Positions 1 through 5,512 of a stretch of 5,512 bases of DNA are shown here, one piece after another. Each line of letters starts with the position of its first letter. Positions within the stretch are counted from its first letter, which is position 1. The notes under the pieces were generated by a model that did no database searches, was not told the DNA's origin, and saw nothing but the letters and a program-made list of their open reading frames with translations. This DNA comes from Clostridiales bacterium. Lineage in GTDB: Bacteria > Bacillota > Clostridia > Saccharofermentanales > UBA5734. The position numbers were made by a program, and so were the translations under genes. The stretch is taken from contig DMJC01000293.1 in the NCBI GenBank assembly GCA_003451915.1, positions 1-5,512 of the forward strand, given 5' to 3'.

Positions 1-66
1 CGCTTCGCTATCCGCGAAGGCGGCAAAACTGTCGGTTCTGGCACCATTTCCACCATCATCGAATAA
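1..66 (+). CDS. tuf: Elongation factor Tu, C-terminal end (partial)
   Basis: Frame 1 is open from the window edge to a TAA at 64-66 and gives 21 residues beginning RFAIREGGKTVGSG and ending STIIE. RFAIREGG-TVG-G is the hallmark last beta strand of EF-Tu domain 3, the GTPase that delivers aminoacyl-tRNA to the ribosome. Only the tail is visible, so the GTPase domain and the upstream operon context (usually rpsL-rpsG-fusA-tuf) cannot be checked. The stop is followed by an intergenic hairpin, so this is probably the last gene of its operon. The identification rests on this short but highly characteristic motif. Confidence 0.9.
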   Translation, partial: RFAIREGGKTVGSGTISTIIE

Positions 67-90
67 ATCACCATTTTTCTCAGTACTTGA

Positions 91-135
91 AGGGGGCTGT
101 CCTGAAACGTTGCAAAACGATTTAGGGCGCCCTTT
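91..135 (+). terminator. Probable tuf terminator / structured 3' UTR hairpin
   Basis: Bases 91-96 (AGGGGG) pair with 130-135 (CCCTTT, using two G-U pairs). After one bulged C at 97, bases 98-106 pair with 121-129 with three more G-U pairs. One A-A mismatch follows (107/120), then CGTT (108-111) pairs with AACG (116-119) around a GCAA loop, a GNRA tetraloop. The five G-U pairs mean the fold is good only as plus-strand RNA, which fits a transcript running out of tuf. The 3' arm runs into TTTCTTGAT, which is only moderately U-rich, so termination efficiency is uncertain. It could instead be a stabilising 3' UTR hairpin. Confidence 0.55.
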
Positions 136-136
136 C

Positions 137-162
137 TTGATAACTCCAGATTTATTTATAAT
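137..162 (+). promoter_or_regulatory. Candidate lon promoter
   Basis: A perfect -10 box TATAAT lies at 157-162 in an AT-rich stretch just upstream of lon. The best -35-like hexamer, TTGATA at 137-142, is only 14 bp away, shorter than the usual 16-18 bp. The alternative at 17 bp spacing (134-139, TTCTTG) is a poor match. Initiation about 7 bases after the -10 would leave a leader of only about 14 nt. The -10 sits inside a short inverted repeat, ATTTAT at 150-155 and ATAAAT at 161-166. I see no CIRCE element or CtsR-type direct repeat, so heat-shock control through those repressors is not supported. Confidence 0.4.
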
Positions 163-182
163 AAATTAAACTGAGGTTGACC

Positions 183-2627
183 ATGCAACAGGAAACCGAA
201 AAGAAACCACGCAAAACCAGATCAAGCCGCAATAATGACCAGCAGAATACTGCAAATGGCATTGATGGCCACTCGATGGCTGAACGGATCATCCTGATTC
301 TACCGATGATCCCCCTGCGCGGCCTTACTGTATTTCCCGGTGTCAGTCTGACTTTTGATGTTGCCCGTGAAAAGTCCCGTGAAGCTGTCAAGGCGGCAAT
401 GGCAGGCAATCAGATGGTTTTTCTGACTGCCCAGCATGATGCTGCCCAAGACTGGCCGGCTCATGACGAAGTTTACCAAATCGGCTGTGTCGCCCGAATC
501 CGACAAGTACTCGAATTGCCAGGCGGCAGCGAAACCATGAAATTGCTGGTCGAGGGCACCAGCCGGGCCCGCCTGATCGATGTGATCCGCGAAGAGCCCT
601 ATTATCAAGTCGAAATTGGCAGATTGTCCGATGAAGTCTCCGAAGGATTGAAACCGCTCTACGAAGCGCATCGTCGCCAATTGCTCAAATCATTCGAGAA
701 ATACGCCGCCAGCAGCAGCCGTGTTTCACCCGAGGCCATGATTGCCTTGAGCAATATCACCGATGCTTCTATGGCTGCTGATGCGATCACTGGCCAGCTG
801 AATATCAGCCTGCCTGAGAAACAAAATTTGTTGGAAACACTAGATACTCCACAGCGTATTCGTCAGTTGATCATGCTGATCGATCGTGAACAATATATTG
901 CTGAGCTTGAACGTGAAATAAGCGAAAAAGTGCGGGCGACCATCGAAAAAAATCAAAAAGAATATTACTTGCGCGAGCAAATCAAGGCGATCCAGTCTGA
1001 ATTGGGTGAAGCTGAAGGTTCGCAGCAGGAACAGGATATTTACCTTCGGCAACTTGATTCGCTGCCGATCCCGGATGATGCCAAAGCCAGGGTAGCCAAA
1101 GATATTTCGCGTCTGTCACGGTTGCCGGCAGGTTACCCGGAAGGAGGTGTTCTTCGCAATTATCTGGATTTGCTTTTTGAAATGCCCTGGGGCAAGTCAG
1201 ATGCTGAGCGCCTGGACATCGCTAAAGCCCGCAAGATTCTCGACCGTGACCACTACGGACTTGAAAGGGTCAAAGAACGCATCCTTGAATATCTGGCTGT
1301 ACGTAAATTGCGACAGGATGCCGGGCAGTCAACTTCAAAAGGGCCGATTCTCTGCCTGGTCGGTCCTCCGGGTGTCGGAAAGACATCCATCGCCCGCTCA
1401 GTGGCTGAAGCGCTTGGCCGCAAATACATCCGCATGTCCCTTGGCGGTGTGCGTGATGAAGCTGAAATCCGCGGTCATCGCCGCACCTATGTCGGTGCTA
1501 TGCCCGGCCGGATCATCAATGCCATTCGCCAGGCAGGCCGTGATAATCCGTTATTGCTGCTCGACGAGATCGATAAATTGGGCAGTGATTTCCGCGGCGA
1601 CCCTTCATCAGCCCTGCTCGAAGTTCTCGATCCAGAACAGAACAATAGCTTCCGCGATCATTATCTGGAAATACCCTATGATCTGTCAAAAGTACTGTTC
1701 ATAACCACGGCCAACACCACCGAAACAATACCTCAGGCTTTGCTGGACCGCATGGAAGTCGTTACCTTGTCAGGCTACACCGAAGAAGAAAAAATCGAGA
1801 TTGCCCAGCGACACTTGTTACCGCATCAGCTGCAGCAAAATGCGCTGAAAAAGACACAGCTGTCAATAAGCAGGGAAGGCATGCGGGCGATCATCAGCAT
1901 GTATACCCGCGAAGCCGGGGTCCGGCAACTGGAACGTGAGCTGGCACATGTCTGTCGGAAAACCGCCATCCAGATCACAGAAAAGAGCCAGAAAAAAGTC
2001 AAAGTCACGCCTGACAATCTTGAAGATCTGATTGGTAAGCGTAAATTCCGTTATGACCGCGCTCAGGAGCAAGATCTGATCGGTGTTGCCACAGGTCTGG
2101 CCTGGACCTATGCCGGTGGTGATACCTTGATGATCGAGGTTAACGTGATGAATGGCACTGGCAAACTCGAACTGACCGGCCAGCTTGGCGATGTCATGAA
2201 AGAGTCAGCGCGCGCAGCCCTGACTTATATCCGGGCCCGGTCAGCCAACCTGGGCATTGACGAGAACTTTTCGGCTAATCACGATATTCATATTCATGTA
2301 CCCGAAGGCGCAACTCCCAAAGACGGCCCATCGGCTGGCATCACGCTGGCAACAGCGCTGGCCTCGGCTCTGAGCGGCCGTCCCGTCCGCCACAATGTCG
2401 CCATGACCGGTGAAATTACTCTGCGCGGGCGCGTTCTGCCCATCGGCGGTCTTAAAGAAAAGGTTATCGCCGCCCACCGCGCGGGCATCGACACTGTGCT
2501 GGTCCCTGAAGAAAACCGCCGGGATACCGAAGAAATTCCGGCAACCGTTCTTAGTAAAGTCAAGCTGATTTTTGTTCAAGATATGAATGAAGTACTGGAA
2601 GCAGCTTTGCTCACTTCGCTCGCATGA
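183..2627 (+). CDS. lon: ATP-dependent protease La (LonA)
   Basis: This encodes the complete cytoplasmic AAA+ serine protease that unfolds and degrades damaged and short-lived regulatory proteins as a hexamer. The ATG at 183 follows TGAGG (172-176) with a 6-nt gap. The in-frame TTG at 177 abuts that site and is not usable, and the ATG at 276 has no ribosome binding site. The product is 814 residues, near family length (E. coli 784). Using this start, residues 1-32 are a polar basic tail; the LON substrate-binding domain follows from about 38 ([12 protein letters not shown]) to about 235, then a helical linker. The AAA+ module has Walker A GPPGVGKT (394-401), pore-loop YVG (436-438), Walker B LLLLDEID (457-464), the arginine in LLDRME (about 523) and sensor-2 TREAGVR (575-581). 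The protease domain has PKDGPSAG with nucleophile Ser717 and partner Lys760 in GGLKEK. The TGA stop lies inside the first unit of a tandem repeat and overlaps a downstream ATG. Confidence 0.97.
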   Translation: MQQETEKKPRKTRSSRNNDQQNTANGIDGHSMAERIILILPMIPLRGLTVFPGVSLTFDVAREKSREAVKAAMAGNQMVFLTAQHDAAQDWPAHDEVYQIGCVARIRQVLELPGGSETMKLLVEGTSRARLIDVIREEPYYQVEIGRLSDEVSEGLKPLYEAHRRQLLKSFEKYAASSSRVSPEAMIALSNITDASMAADAITGQLNISLPEKQNLLETLDTPQRIRQLIMLIDREQYIAELEREISEKVRATIEKNQKEYYLREQIKAIQSELGEAEGSQQEQDIYLRQLDSLPIPDDAKARVAKDISRLSRLPAGYPEGGVLRNYLDLLFEMPWGKSDAERLDIAKARKILDRDHYGLERVKERILEYLAVRKLRQDAGQSTSKGPILCLVGPPGVGKTSIARSVAEALGRKYIRMSLGGVRDEAEIRGHRRTYVGAMPGRIINAIRQAGRDNPLLLLDEIDKLGSDFRGDPSSALLEVLDPEQNNSFRDHYLEIPYDLSKVLFITTANTTETIPQALLDRMEVVTLSGYTEEEKIEIAQRHLLPHQLQQNALKKTQLSISREGMRAIISMYTREAGVRQLERELAHVCRKTAIQITEKSQKKVKVTPDNLEDLIGKRKFRYDRAQEQDLIGVATGLAWTYAGGDTLMIEVNVMNGTGKLELTGQLGDVMKESARAALTYIRARSANLGIDENFSANHDIHIHVPEGATPKDGPSAGITLATALASALSGRPVRHNVAMTGEITLRGRVLPIGGLKEKVIAAHRAGIDTVLVPEENRRDTEEIPATVLSKVKLIFVQDMNEVLEAALLTSLA

Positions 2628-2702
2628 AAAGCGCCTGCGGCGCATGAAGAGCACCTACGGTGCATGAAGGGCGGCTTCGCCGCATGAAGGACACCTTCGG
2701 TG
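2623..2702 (+). repeat. Four 20-bp tandem palindromic repeat units
   Basis: Four head-to-tail units of exactly 20 bp start at 2623, 2643, 2663 and 2683. They share the pattern CATGAA-RR-stem-TNC-stem. Each contains a small hairpin with a 3-nt loop: GCGCC-tgc-GGCGC, GCACC-tac-GGTGC, GCGGC-ttc-GCCGC and CACC-ttc-GGTG. Both sides of the stem change together between units, so pairing is kept while sequence varies. A degenerate fifth block forms GCTGG-aaag-CCAGC at 2702-2715. The first unit contains the lon stop codon. The array has no coding similarity that I recognise. Its role could be terminator-related, a REP-like spreading element, or a chain of mini-ORFs. Confidence 0.9.
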
Positions 2703-2732
2703 CTGGAAAGCCAGCCGCAGGCGCTTTTCATG
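2623..2732. terminator. 19-bp inverted repeat, probable bidirectional terminator of lon and potBCD
   Basis: Bases 2623-2641 are the exact reverse complement of 2714-2732 (19 of 19). The arms have AAAA at the outer left edge (2627-2630), a GC-rich core GCGCCTGCGGC, and TTTT at the outer right edge (2725-2728). Each strand therefore reads GC-rich stem then U4, the layout of a bidirectional intrinsic terminator between convergent genes. The 72-nt interior holds three self-folding repeat units, so the whole could fold as a stem with three hairpin branches. On the minus strand the local hairpin GCGCC-gca-GGCGC followed by TTTT (2643 down to 2627) could also terminate potD transcripts by itself. 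The U-run is short, so efficiency is uncertain. Confidence 0.6.
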
Positions 2733-2770
2733 GCAAATTGAAGCGGCATTGCCGCTTCAATTTGCCATAA
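2624..2770 (+). other. Chain of ATGA-coupled mini-ORFs downstream of lon (unproven)
   Basis: The lon TGA at 2625-2627 overlaps an ATG at 2624. That ATG opens MKSACGA, whose TGA (2645-2647) overlaps the next ATG (2644). The pattern repeats for MKSTYGA (TGA at 2665-2667) and MKGGFAA (TGA at 2685-2687). The ATG at 2684 opens a 28-residue ORF starting MKDTFGAGKPAAG and ending in TAA at 2768-2770, inside the potD 3' end. Each unit is eight codons with a four-base overlap, which is exactly the 20-bp repeat length. No ribosome binding sites precede the ATGs, so translation would need termination-reinitiation from lon. The same pattern could be a by-product of a palindromic repeat containing GCATGAA. 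Confidence 0.25.
2730..2768. repeat. 18-bp-arm palindrome overlapping the potD stop codon
   Basis: Bases 2730-2747 pair perfectly with 2751-2768 around a 3-nt loop (ATT on the plus strand). The palindrome covers the last three codons and the TGA of potD (minus strand ATGGCAAATTGA). It shares bases 2730-2732 with the neighbouring 19-bp inverted repeat. The inner core GCGGC-N3-GCCGC is the same as the stem of the third tandem unit. No T-run follows on either strand, so it is not a standard intrinsic terminator. A 3'-end stabilising hairpin or a protein-binding/cruciform site fits better. Confidence 0.85.
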
Positions 2771-3917
2771 TGACCTGCCAGAGTTTATCGTAGGTCGAAT
2801 CGATTTCTTCGCTCGAATAATAAACCTCGAGTGTCTTAATGGTTGCAGCATCGGGATAATAACTCGAATTTCCAGTGATAGCTGCCGGCAGCCTGCTCTG
2901 CACATCAGTATGCGGTGAAGAGTAGCCAACATAGACAGCGTTCATCAGAGCGATGTCAGGCTGGTACATAAAATTGATAAAGGCCAGGGCACCTTCCGGG
3001 TTGGCTGCGTTTTTGGGAATGCACATCATGTCGACGGACATGTTCGACCCTTCTGGCAGTATGTACTGCAAGATCTCCGGATCCTGGCCATCCTCTTCCA
3101 GACGCTGCTGGCAGACGACGTGATCGCCTGACCAGACAACACCCGCCAGCAATTCGCCGCTGACGAATTTGTCTTTGAGTTCATCGATGCCATAGAGTGG
3201 CTGCACGTTCTTGCTCTGGTCAATCAGCAGCTGCTTGACTTCGTTCAGCTGGGCATTGTCCAGGGTATTCAGGCTGTAACCCTTGTAATTGAGTGCGACA
3301 CCGATAGTTTCGCGCATGCTGCTGTACATGCCGATCCGATTTTTCATGGCTGGATCGAACAAAACAGACCAGACTTCGGCCGGATCGGTTGCGTCGATTT
3401 TGCCCAGTTCTTCCTGATTATATATCAGGCCGACCGTGCAAAACATATAGGGGACAGCATAGTCGGCAACTTTGGCACTGATGGCAGAGTCTGCATCAAG
3501 TTGCAGTGCCGAGAGTCGGTTGTCCAGATACTGGCTGACATTGGTCAGTTTACTTTTGTCGAGTTTCAGCAGGCGGTCCTCCTTGATCAGGCGAACAACC
3601 ATATAGTCAGAAGGTACGATGACATCATAAACTTCAGAGTCAAGTTTGGCATACATTTTTTCGTTGTCGTCAAAGTTCTGGTAATTAACCTTATACTGCG
3701 GGTAAGCCGTTTCAAATTCGGCGATAACATCTTTGACAGGATAATCCTGACCCATCCAGGTGATCGTGTCATCTGCATTGGAGATGTACTCTCCCCAGTT
3801 GTAGACATTGATGACAGTCTGCTTGGGAGCCGGCTGACAGCCTGCTGTGCCGAGTACAGCCAGGGCAACGGTCAGGGCTATGATGGTCAGAAACAGGGCA
3901 ATTCGGTTTTTGTGCAT
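2757..3917 (-). CDS. potD: Spermidine/putrescine ABC transporter substrate-binding lipoprotein
   Basis: A complete 386-residue type II periplasmic-binding-fold protein of the PotD/PotF family, which captures polyamines outside the membrane and hands them to PotBC. ATG at 3917 follows GGAGG (3931-3927) by 9 nt. Residues 1-26 form a lipoprotein signal (MHKNR, hydrophobic 6-22, TAGC box) with Cys27 as lipid anchor, as expected for a Gram-positive-type cell. YNWGEYI (39-45) is the family signature. By manual alignment from memory to E. coli PotD, ligand residues Trp41, Tyr44, Ser103, Tyr105, Glu203, Trp262 and Asp296 are kept. The equivalents of Asp168, Trp255 and Gln327 appear as Ser200, Ser294 and Tyr366. 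A stretch of about ten extra residues (about 47-58) follows YNWGEYI. It starts 2 nt after the potC stop and is last in the operon. The family is secure; the exact polyamine is not. Confidence 0.93.
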   Translation of the reverse strand: MHKNRIALFLTIIALTVALAVLGTAGCQPAPKQTVINVYNWGEYISNADDTITWMGQDYPVKDVIAEFETAYPQYKVNYQNFDDNEKMYAKLDSEVYDVIVPSDYMVVRLIKEDRLLKLDKSKLTNVSQYLDNRLSALQLDADSAISAKVADYAVPYMFCTVGLIYNQEELGKIDATDPAEVWSVLFDPAMKNRIGMYSSMRETIGVALNYKGYSLNTLDNAQLNEVKQLLIDQSKNVQPLYGIDELKDKFVSGELLAGVVWSGDHVVCQQRLEEDGQDPEILQYILPEGSNMSVDMMCIPKNAANPEGALAFINFMYQPDIALMNAVYVGYSSPHTDVQSRLPAAITGNSSYYPDAATIKTLEVYYSSEEIDSTYDKLWQVIMAN

Positions 3918-3919
3918 GA

Positions 3920-4714
3920 TCAGGTACCTCCGTTTTGTGGTTTTTTCTGTTCTTTGCCGGTGCGGCTGTTGACGATCAGCAGCAGTGCCAAAACAACGAC
4001 GAACATCAGGGTGGAAAGGGCGTTAATCTGTGGATTGACACTTTTTCGGGCCATGGAGTAGATTGTGATGGCGAGTGTCGAGACTTGATTACCGGCTGTG
4101 AAGTAGCTGATGACGAAGTCGTCTATGGACAGCGTAAAGGTCAGGATCAGCGCGGTGACTATGCCAGGCATGATTTCCGGCAGGATGACCTTGAGAATGG
4201 CCTGGCGGGGCCGGCAGCCGAGATCCAGTGCCGCTTCAAAAAGATTGCGGTCAAGCTGACGCAGCTTGGGTGAAATCGACAGAATGGCATAAGGTATGTT
4301 AAAGGCGATATGCGCCAGCAGCAATGTGGCAAAACCTGTCTTGAGGCTGATGAAATAAAACAGCAGCATCAATGAGATACCTGTTACAAGATCCGGAGTG
4401 ATGTTGGGGATGAAGGTGACGGTCATGATTATGTTGCGCAGACGGCGGTTCATGGCGTTCAGGCCCAGACAGGTGATTGTGGCAATGGCTGTGGCGACGA
4501 CAGCTGAAACCAGGGCGACGATCAGGGTGACCTGCAGGGCGCTGAGAATTTCGTCATTTTCGAACAGCTTGCGATACCAGTCGAGCGTGAAACCGCCCCA
4601 GACGGCACGTGAACGGGCTTTGTTGAACGAAAAAGCTATCAGGACGGCGACTGGCGCATAAAGAAACAGAAATATCAGAATCATGTAGATATTTTTACTG
4701 ACTTTGGCGATCAC
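3920..4714 (-). CDS. potC: Spermidine/putrescine ABC transporter permease PotC
   Basis: A complete 264-residue inner-membrane permease of the binding-protein-dependent type; with PotB it forms the channel for polyamine import. The first hydrophobic segment (about 10-30) is followed by FTLDWYRKLF, typical of PotC. Further hydrophobic segments lie near 58-84, 95-122, 127-148, 182-206 and 232-250, giving the usual six. The EAA loop that docks the ATPase is EAALDLGCRPRQAILKVILP (160-179). The start is GTG at 4714, overlapping the potB stop as GTGA. It is supported by AAGGGGGG (4730-4723) 8 nt upstream; the intervening ATG is in the potB frame and meets the stop at once. The four-base overlap implies coupling to potB. 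Length and motifs are ordinary for the family. Confidence 0.93.
   Translation of the reverse strand: MIAKVSKNIYMILIFLFLYAPVAVLIAFSFNKARSRAVWGGFTLDWYRKLFENDEILSALQVTLIVALVSAVVATAIATITCLGLNAMNRRLRNIIMTVTFIPNITPDLVTGISLMLLFYFISLKTGFATLLLAHIAFNIPYAILSISPKLRQLDRNLFEAALDLGCRPRQAILKVILPEIMPGIVTALILTFTLSIDDFVISYFTAGNQVSTLAITIYSMARKSVNPQINALSTLMFVVVLALLLIVNSRTGKEQKKPQNGGT
3927..3931 (-). promoter_or_regulatory. potD ribosome binding site
   Basis: Minus-strand GGAGG lies 9 nt before the potD ATG at 3917. It is embedded in the last potC codons (Gly-Gly-Thr-stop), so potC and potD are translated from one message with almost no intergenic space. Confidence 0.8.
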
Positions 4715-5512
4715 AGCAGCATCCCCCCTTCACTGCTTTCTTTTTCATAGCGGGTCAGAACACGCATGCTGGCGAGTACAAAGACCAGGAGGACGATGGA
4801 AAGGGCTGAACCGGTTGTCATGTCGCGGGAGATCATGAATTGGCGTTCAATGGCATTGCCGATCAGCAGATATCGTCCGCCGCCAAGCAGATCAGGGATG
4901 AGAAAGGTGGTCATGGCTGGCATGAAAACCATGTTGATGCCCGAAATAATGCCAGGCAGGCTAAGCGGGAAGATAACCCGCCGGAAGGTCTGAACCCGGT
5001 CAGCCCCGAGATCTTCGGCAGCTTCGACCAGACTGCTGCTGATTTTCACCAGGACAGAATGAATCGGCAGGACCATAAAAGGCAGATAATTATAGACCAT
5101 GCCGAGGCCGACTCCAAAGTCATTGTAGAGAAACTGGAAAGGCCCCAGACCGATATAACCAAGCAAGGAATTGATGATTCCGGTCGGTTCGAGCAAGGCC
5201 AGCCAGGCATAAGTGCGCAGGAGGGCATTCATCCACATTGGCATGACGAACAGGAAAAGCAGGAAATTGCTGCCGCCACGCCGCTGCTGTGATCGCTTTG
5301 CCAAAATGTAGGCAGCCGGATAACCGAGCAACAGGCAGACCAAGGTACTGATCAGTGCGATCTGGAGAGACTCGGCGAAAACATTGACATAGATCGGTAC
5401 TTGCAGGTTGATGCCGAACAGGCTGGAAAGGCCGAGGAAATCGAGCGCAATGGTGTTTTCAGCCGAGAAGATATTGTAAAAGCCTTGCAGAGTCAGATAG
5501 AGGCTGCCATTG
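4711..5512 (-). CDS. potB: Spermidine/putrescine ABC transporter permease PotB (5' end outside window)
   Basis: The frame is open from the right window edge (first full codon 5511-5509) to TGA at 4713-4711, giving 266 visible residues. No start is needed inside: the TTG at 5343 lies within the first clear membrane segment, and the upstream translation (LYLTLQGFYNIFS, then a periplasmic-type stretch) matches the N-terminal part of PotB. Family members are usually about 270-300 residues, so probably only the first tens of residues are missing. Hydrophobic segments lie near visible residues 45-72, 82-106, 132-157, 188-208 and 232-248. The EAA loop is EAAEDLGADRVQTFRRVIFP beginning at visible residue 163. 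The LLRTYAWLALL segment is typical of PotB rather than PotC. It overlaps potC by four bases. PotA (ATPase) is expected just upstream, outside the window. Confidence 0.92.
   Translation of the reverse strand, partial: NGSLYLTLQGFYNIFSAENTIALDFLGLSSLFGINLQVPIYVNVFAESLQIALISTLVCLLLGYPAAYILAKRSQQRRGGSNFLLFLFVMPMWMNALLRTYAWLALLEPTGIINSLLGYIGLGPFQFLYNDFGVGLGMVYNYLPFMVLPIHSVLVKISSSLVEAAEDLGADRVQTFRRVIFPLSLPGIISGINMVFMPAMTTFLIPDLLGGGRYLLIGNAIERQFMISRDMTTGSALSIVLLVFVLASMRVLTRYEKESSEGGMLL
4723..4730 (-). promoter_or_regulatory. potC ribosome binding site
   Basis: Minus-strand AAGGGGGG lies 8 nt before GTG at 4714, within the last codons of potB. It decides in favour of the GTG start, because the ATG between them is in the potB frame and runs straight into the potB stop. 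Confidence 0.65.

Noticed and set aside
74..78. T5 run right after tuf as an intrinsic terminator tail
   Set aside because: No GC-rich stem precedes it; the upstream bases are tuf codons without self-complementarity.
85..110. CTTGAA (85-90) as the -35 of a heat-shock sigma-32 type promoter for lon
   Set aside because: No CCCCAT-type -10 follows at the right distance. The stretch overlaps the tuf hairpin, and this sigma factor is not expected in Bacillota.
177..182. TTG at 177 as the lon start
   Set aside because: The Shine-Dalgarno-like TGAGG ends at 176, leaving no spacing. The ATG at 183 has a proper 6-nt gap.
1147..1704. 185-codon plus-strand ORF in another frame inside lon
   Set aside because: It overlaps the conserved AAA+ domain of lon. 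Its sequence is Cys/Ser/Arg-rich, as expected of an out-of-frame reading.
2623..2732. CRISPR array
   Set aside because: The units are contiguous 20-bp repeats with no unique spacers, and no cas genes are present.
2623..2768. tRNA or other cloverleaf RNA gene suggested by the stem with three hairpins
   Set aside because: There are no tRNA consensus bases (no T-psi-C loop, no anticodon-type 7-nt loop), and the hairpins have 3-nt loops.
3501..4061. 186-codon plus-strand ORF antisense to potD and the 3' end of potC
   Set aside because: It is the reverse frame of two clear transporter genes, has no ribosome binding site that I can see, and its translation matches no family I recognise.
4711..5343. 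potB starting at the TTG at 5343
   Set aside because: The frame stays open to the window edge, and the upstream residues look like genuine PotB N-terminal sequence, so the gene is truncated by the window rather than starting there.

Overview
The window is chromosomal housekeeping DNA from a bacterium, most probably a member of the Bacillota (class Clostridia). I base this on the style of the EF-Tu tail, the Lon sequence, the lipoprotein form of the polyamine-binding protein and the potB-potC-potD gene order. This placement is from memory of the families, not from a search.

Layout. Bases 1-66 are the last 21 codons of tuf (EF-Tu). Bases 67-182 hold a GNRA-capped RNA hairpin that probably ends the tuf transcript, then an AT-rich stretch with a perfect TATAAT and the lon ribosome binding site. 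Bases 183-2627 encode a complete LonA protease with all key ATPase and Ser-Lys catalytic residues. Bases 2628-2756 separate lon from a convergent operon on the minus strand, read potB (5' end cut by the window edge), potC, potD. This operon encodes the two permeases and the substrate-binding lipoprotein of a spermidine/putrescine-type ABC importer. The ATPase gene potA is expected beyond the right edge. The pot genes are tightly packed (GTGA overlap between potB and potC, 2 nt between potC and potD).

The part worth a second look is the lon/potD junction. Four 20-bp tandem units start on the lon stop codon. Each can fold into a small hairpin, and stem bases change in compensating pairs between units. 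The first unit recurs as a 19-bp inverted copy 72 bp further on, making a long A-run/stem/T-run structure like a bidirectional terminator. A second palindrome of 18 bp per arm overlaps the potD stop. Read as protein, every 20-bp unit is also a seven-codon ORF whose TGA overlaps the ATG of the next unit (ATGA), starting with lon's own stop. This gives a chain lon > MKSACGA > MKSTYGA > MKGGFAA > a 28-residue ORF. Whether this is an RNA element, a spreading repeat or a translated relay cannot be decided from the window alone.
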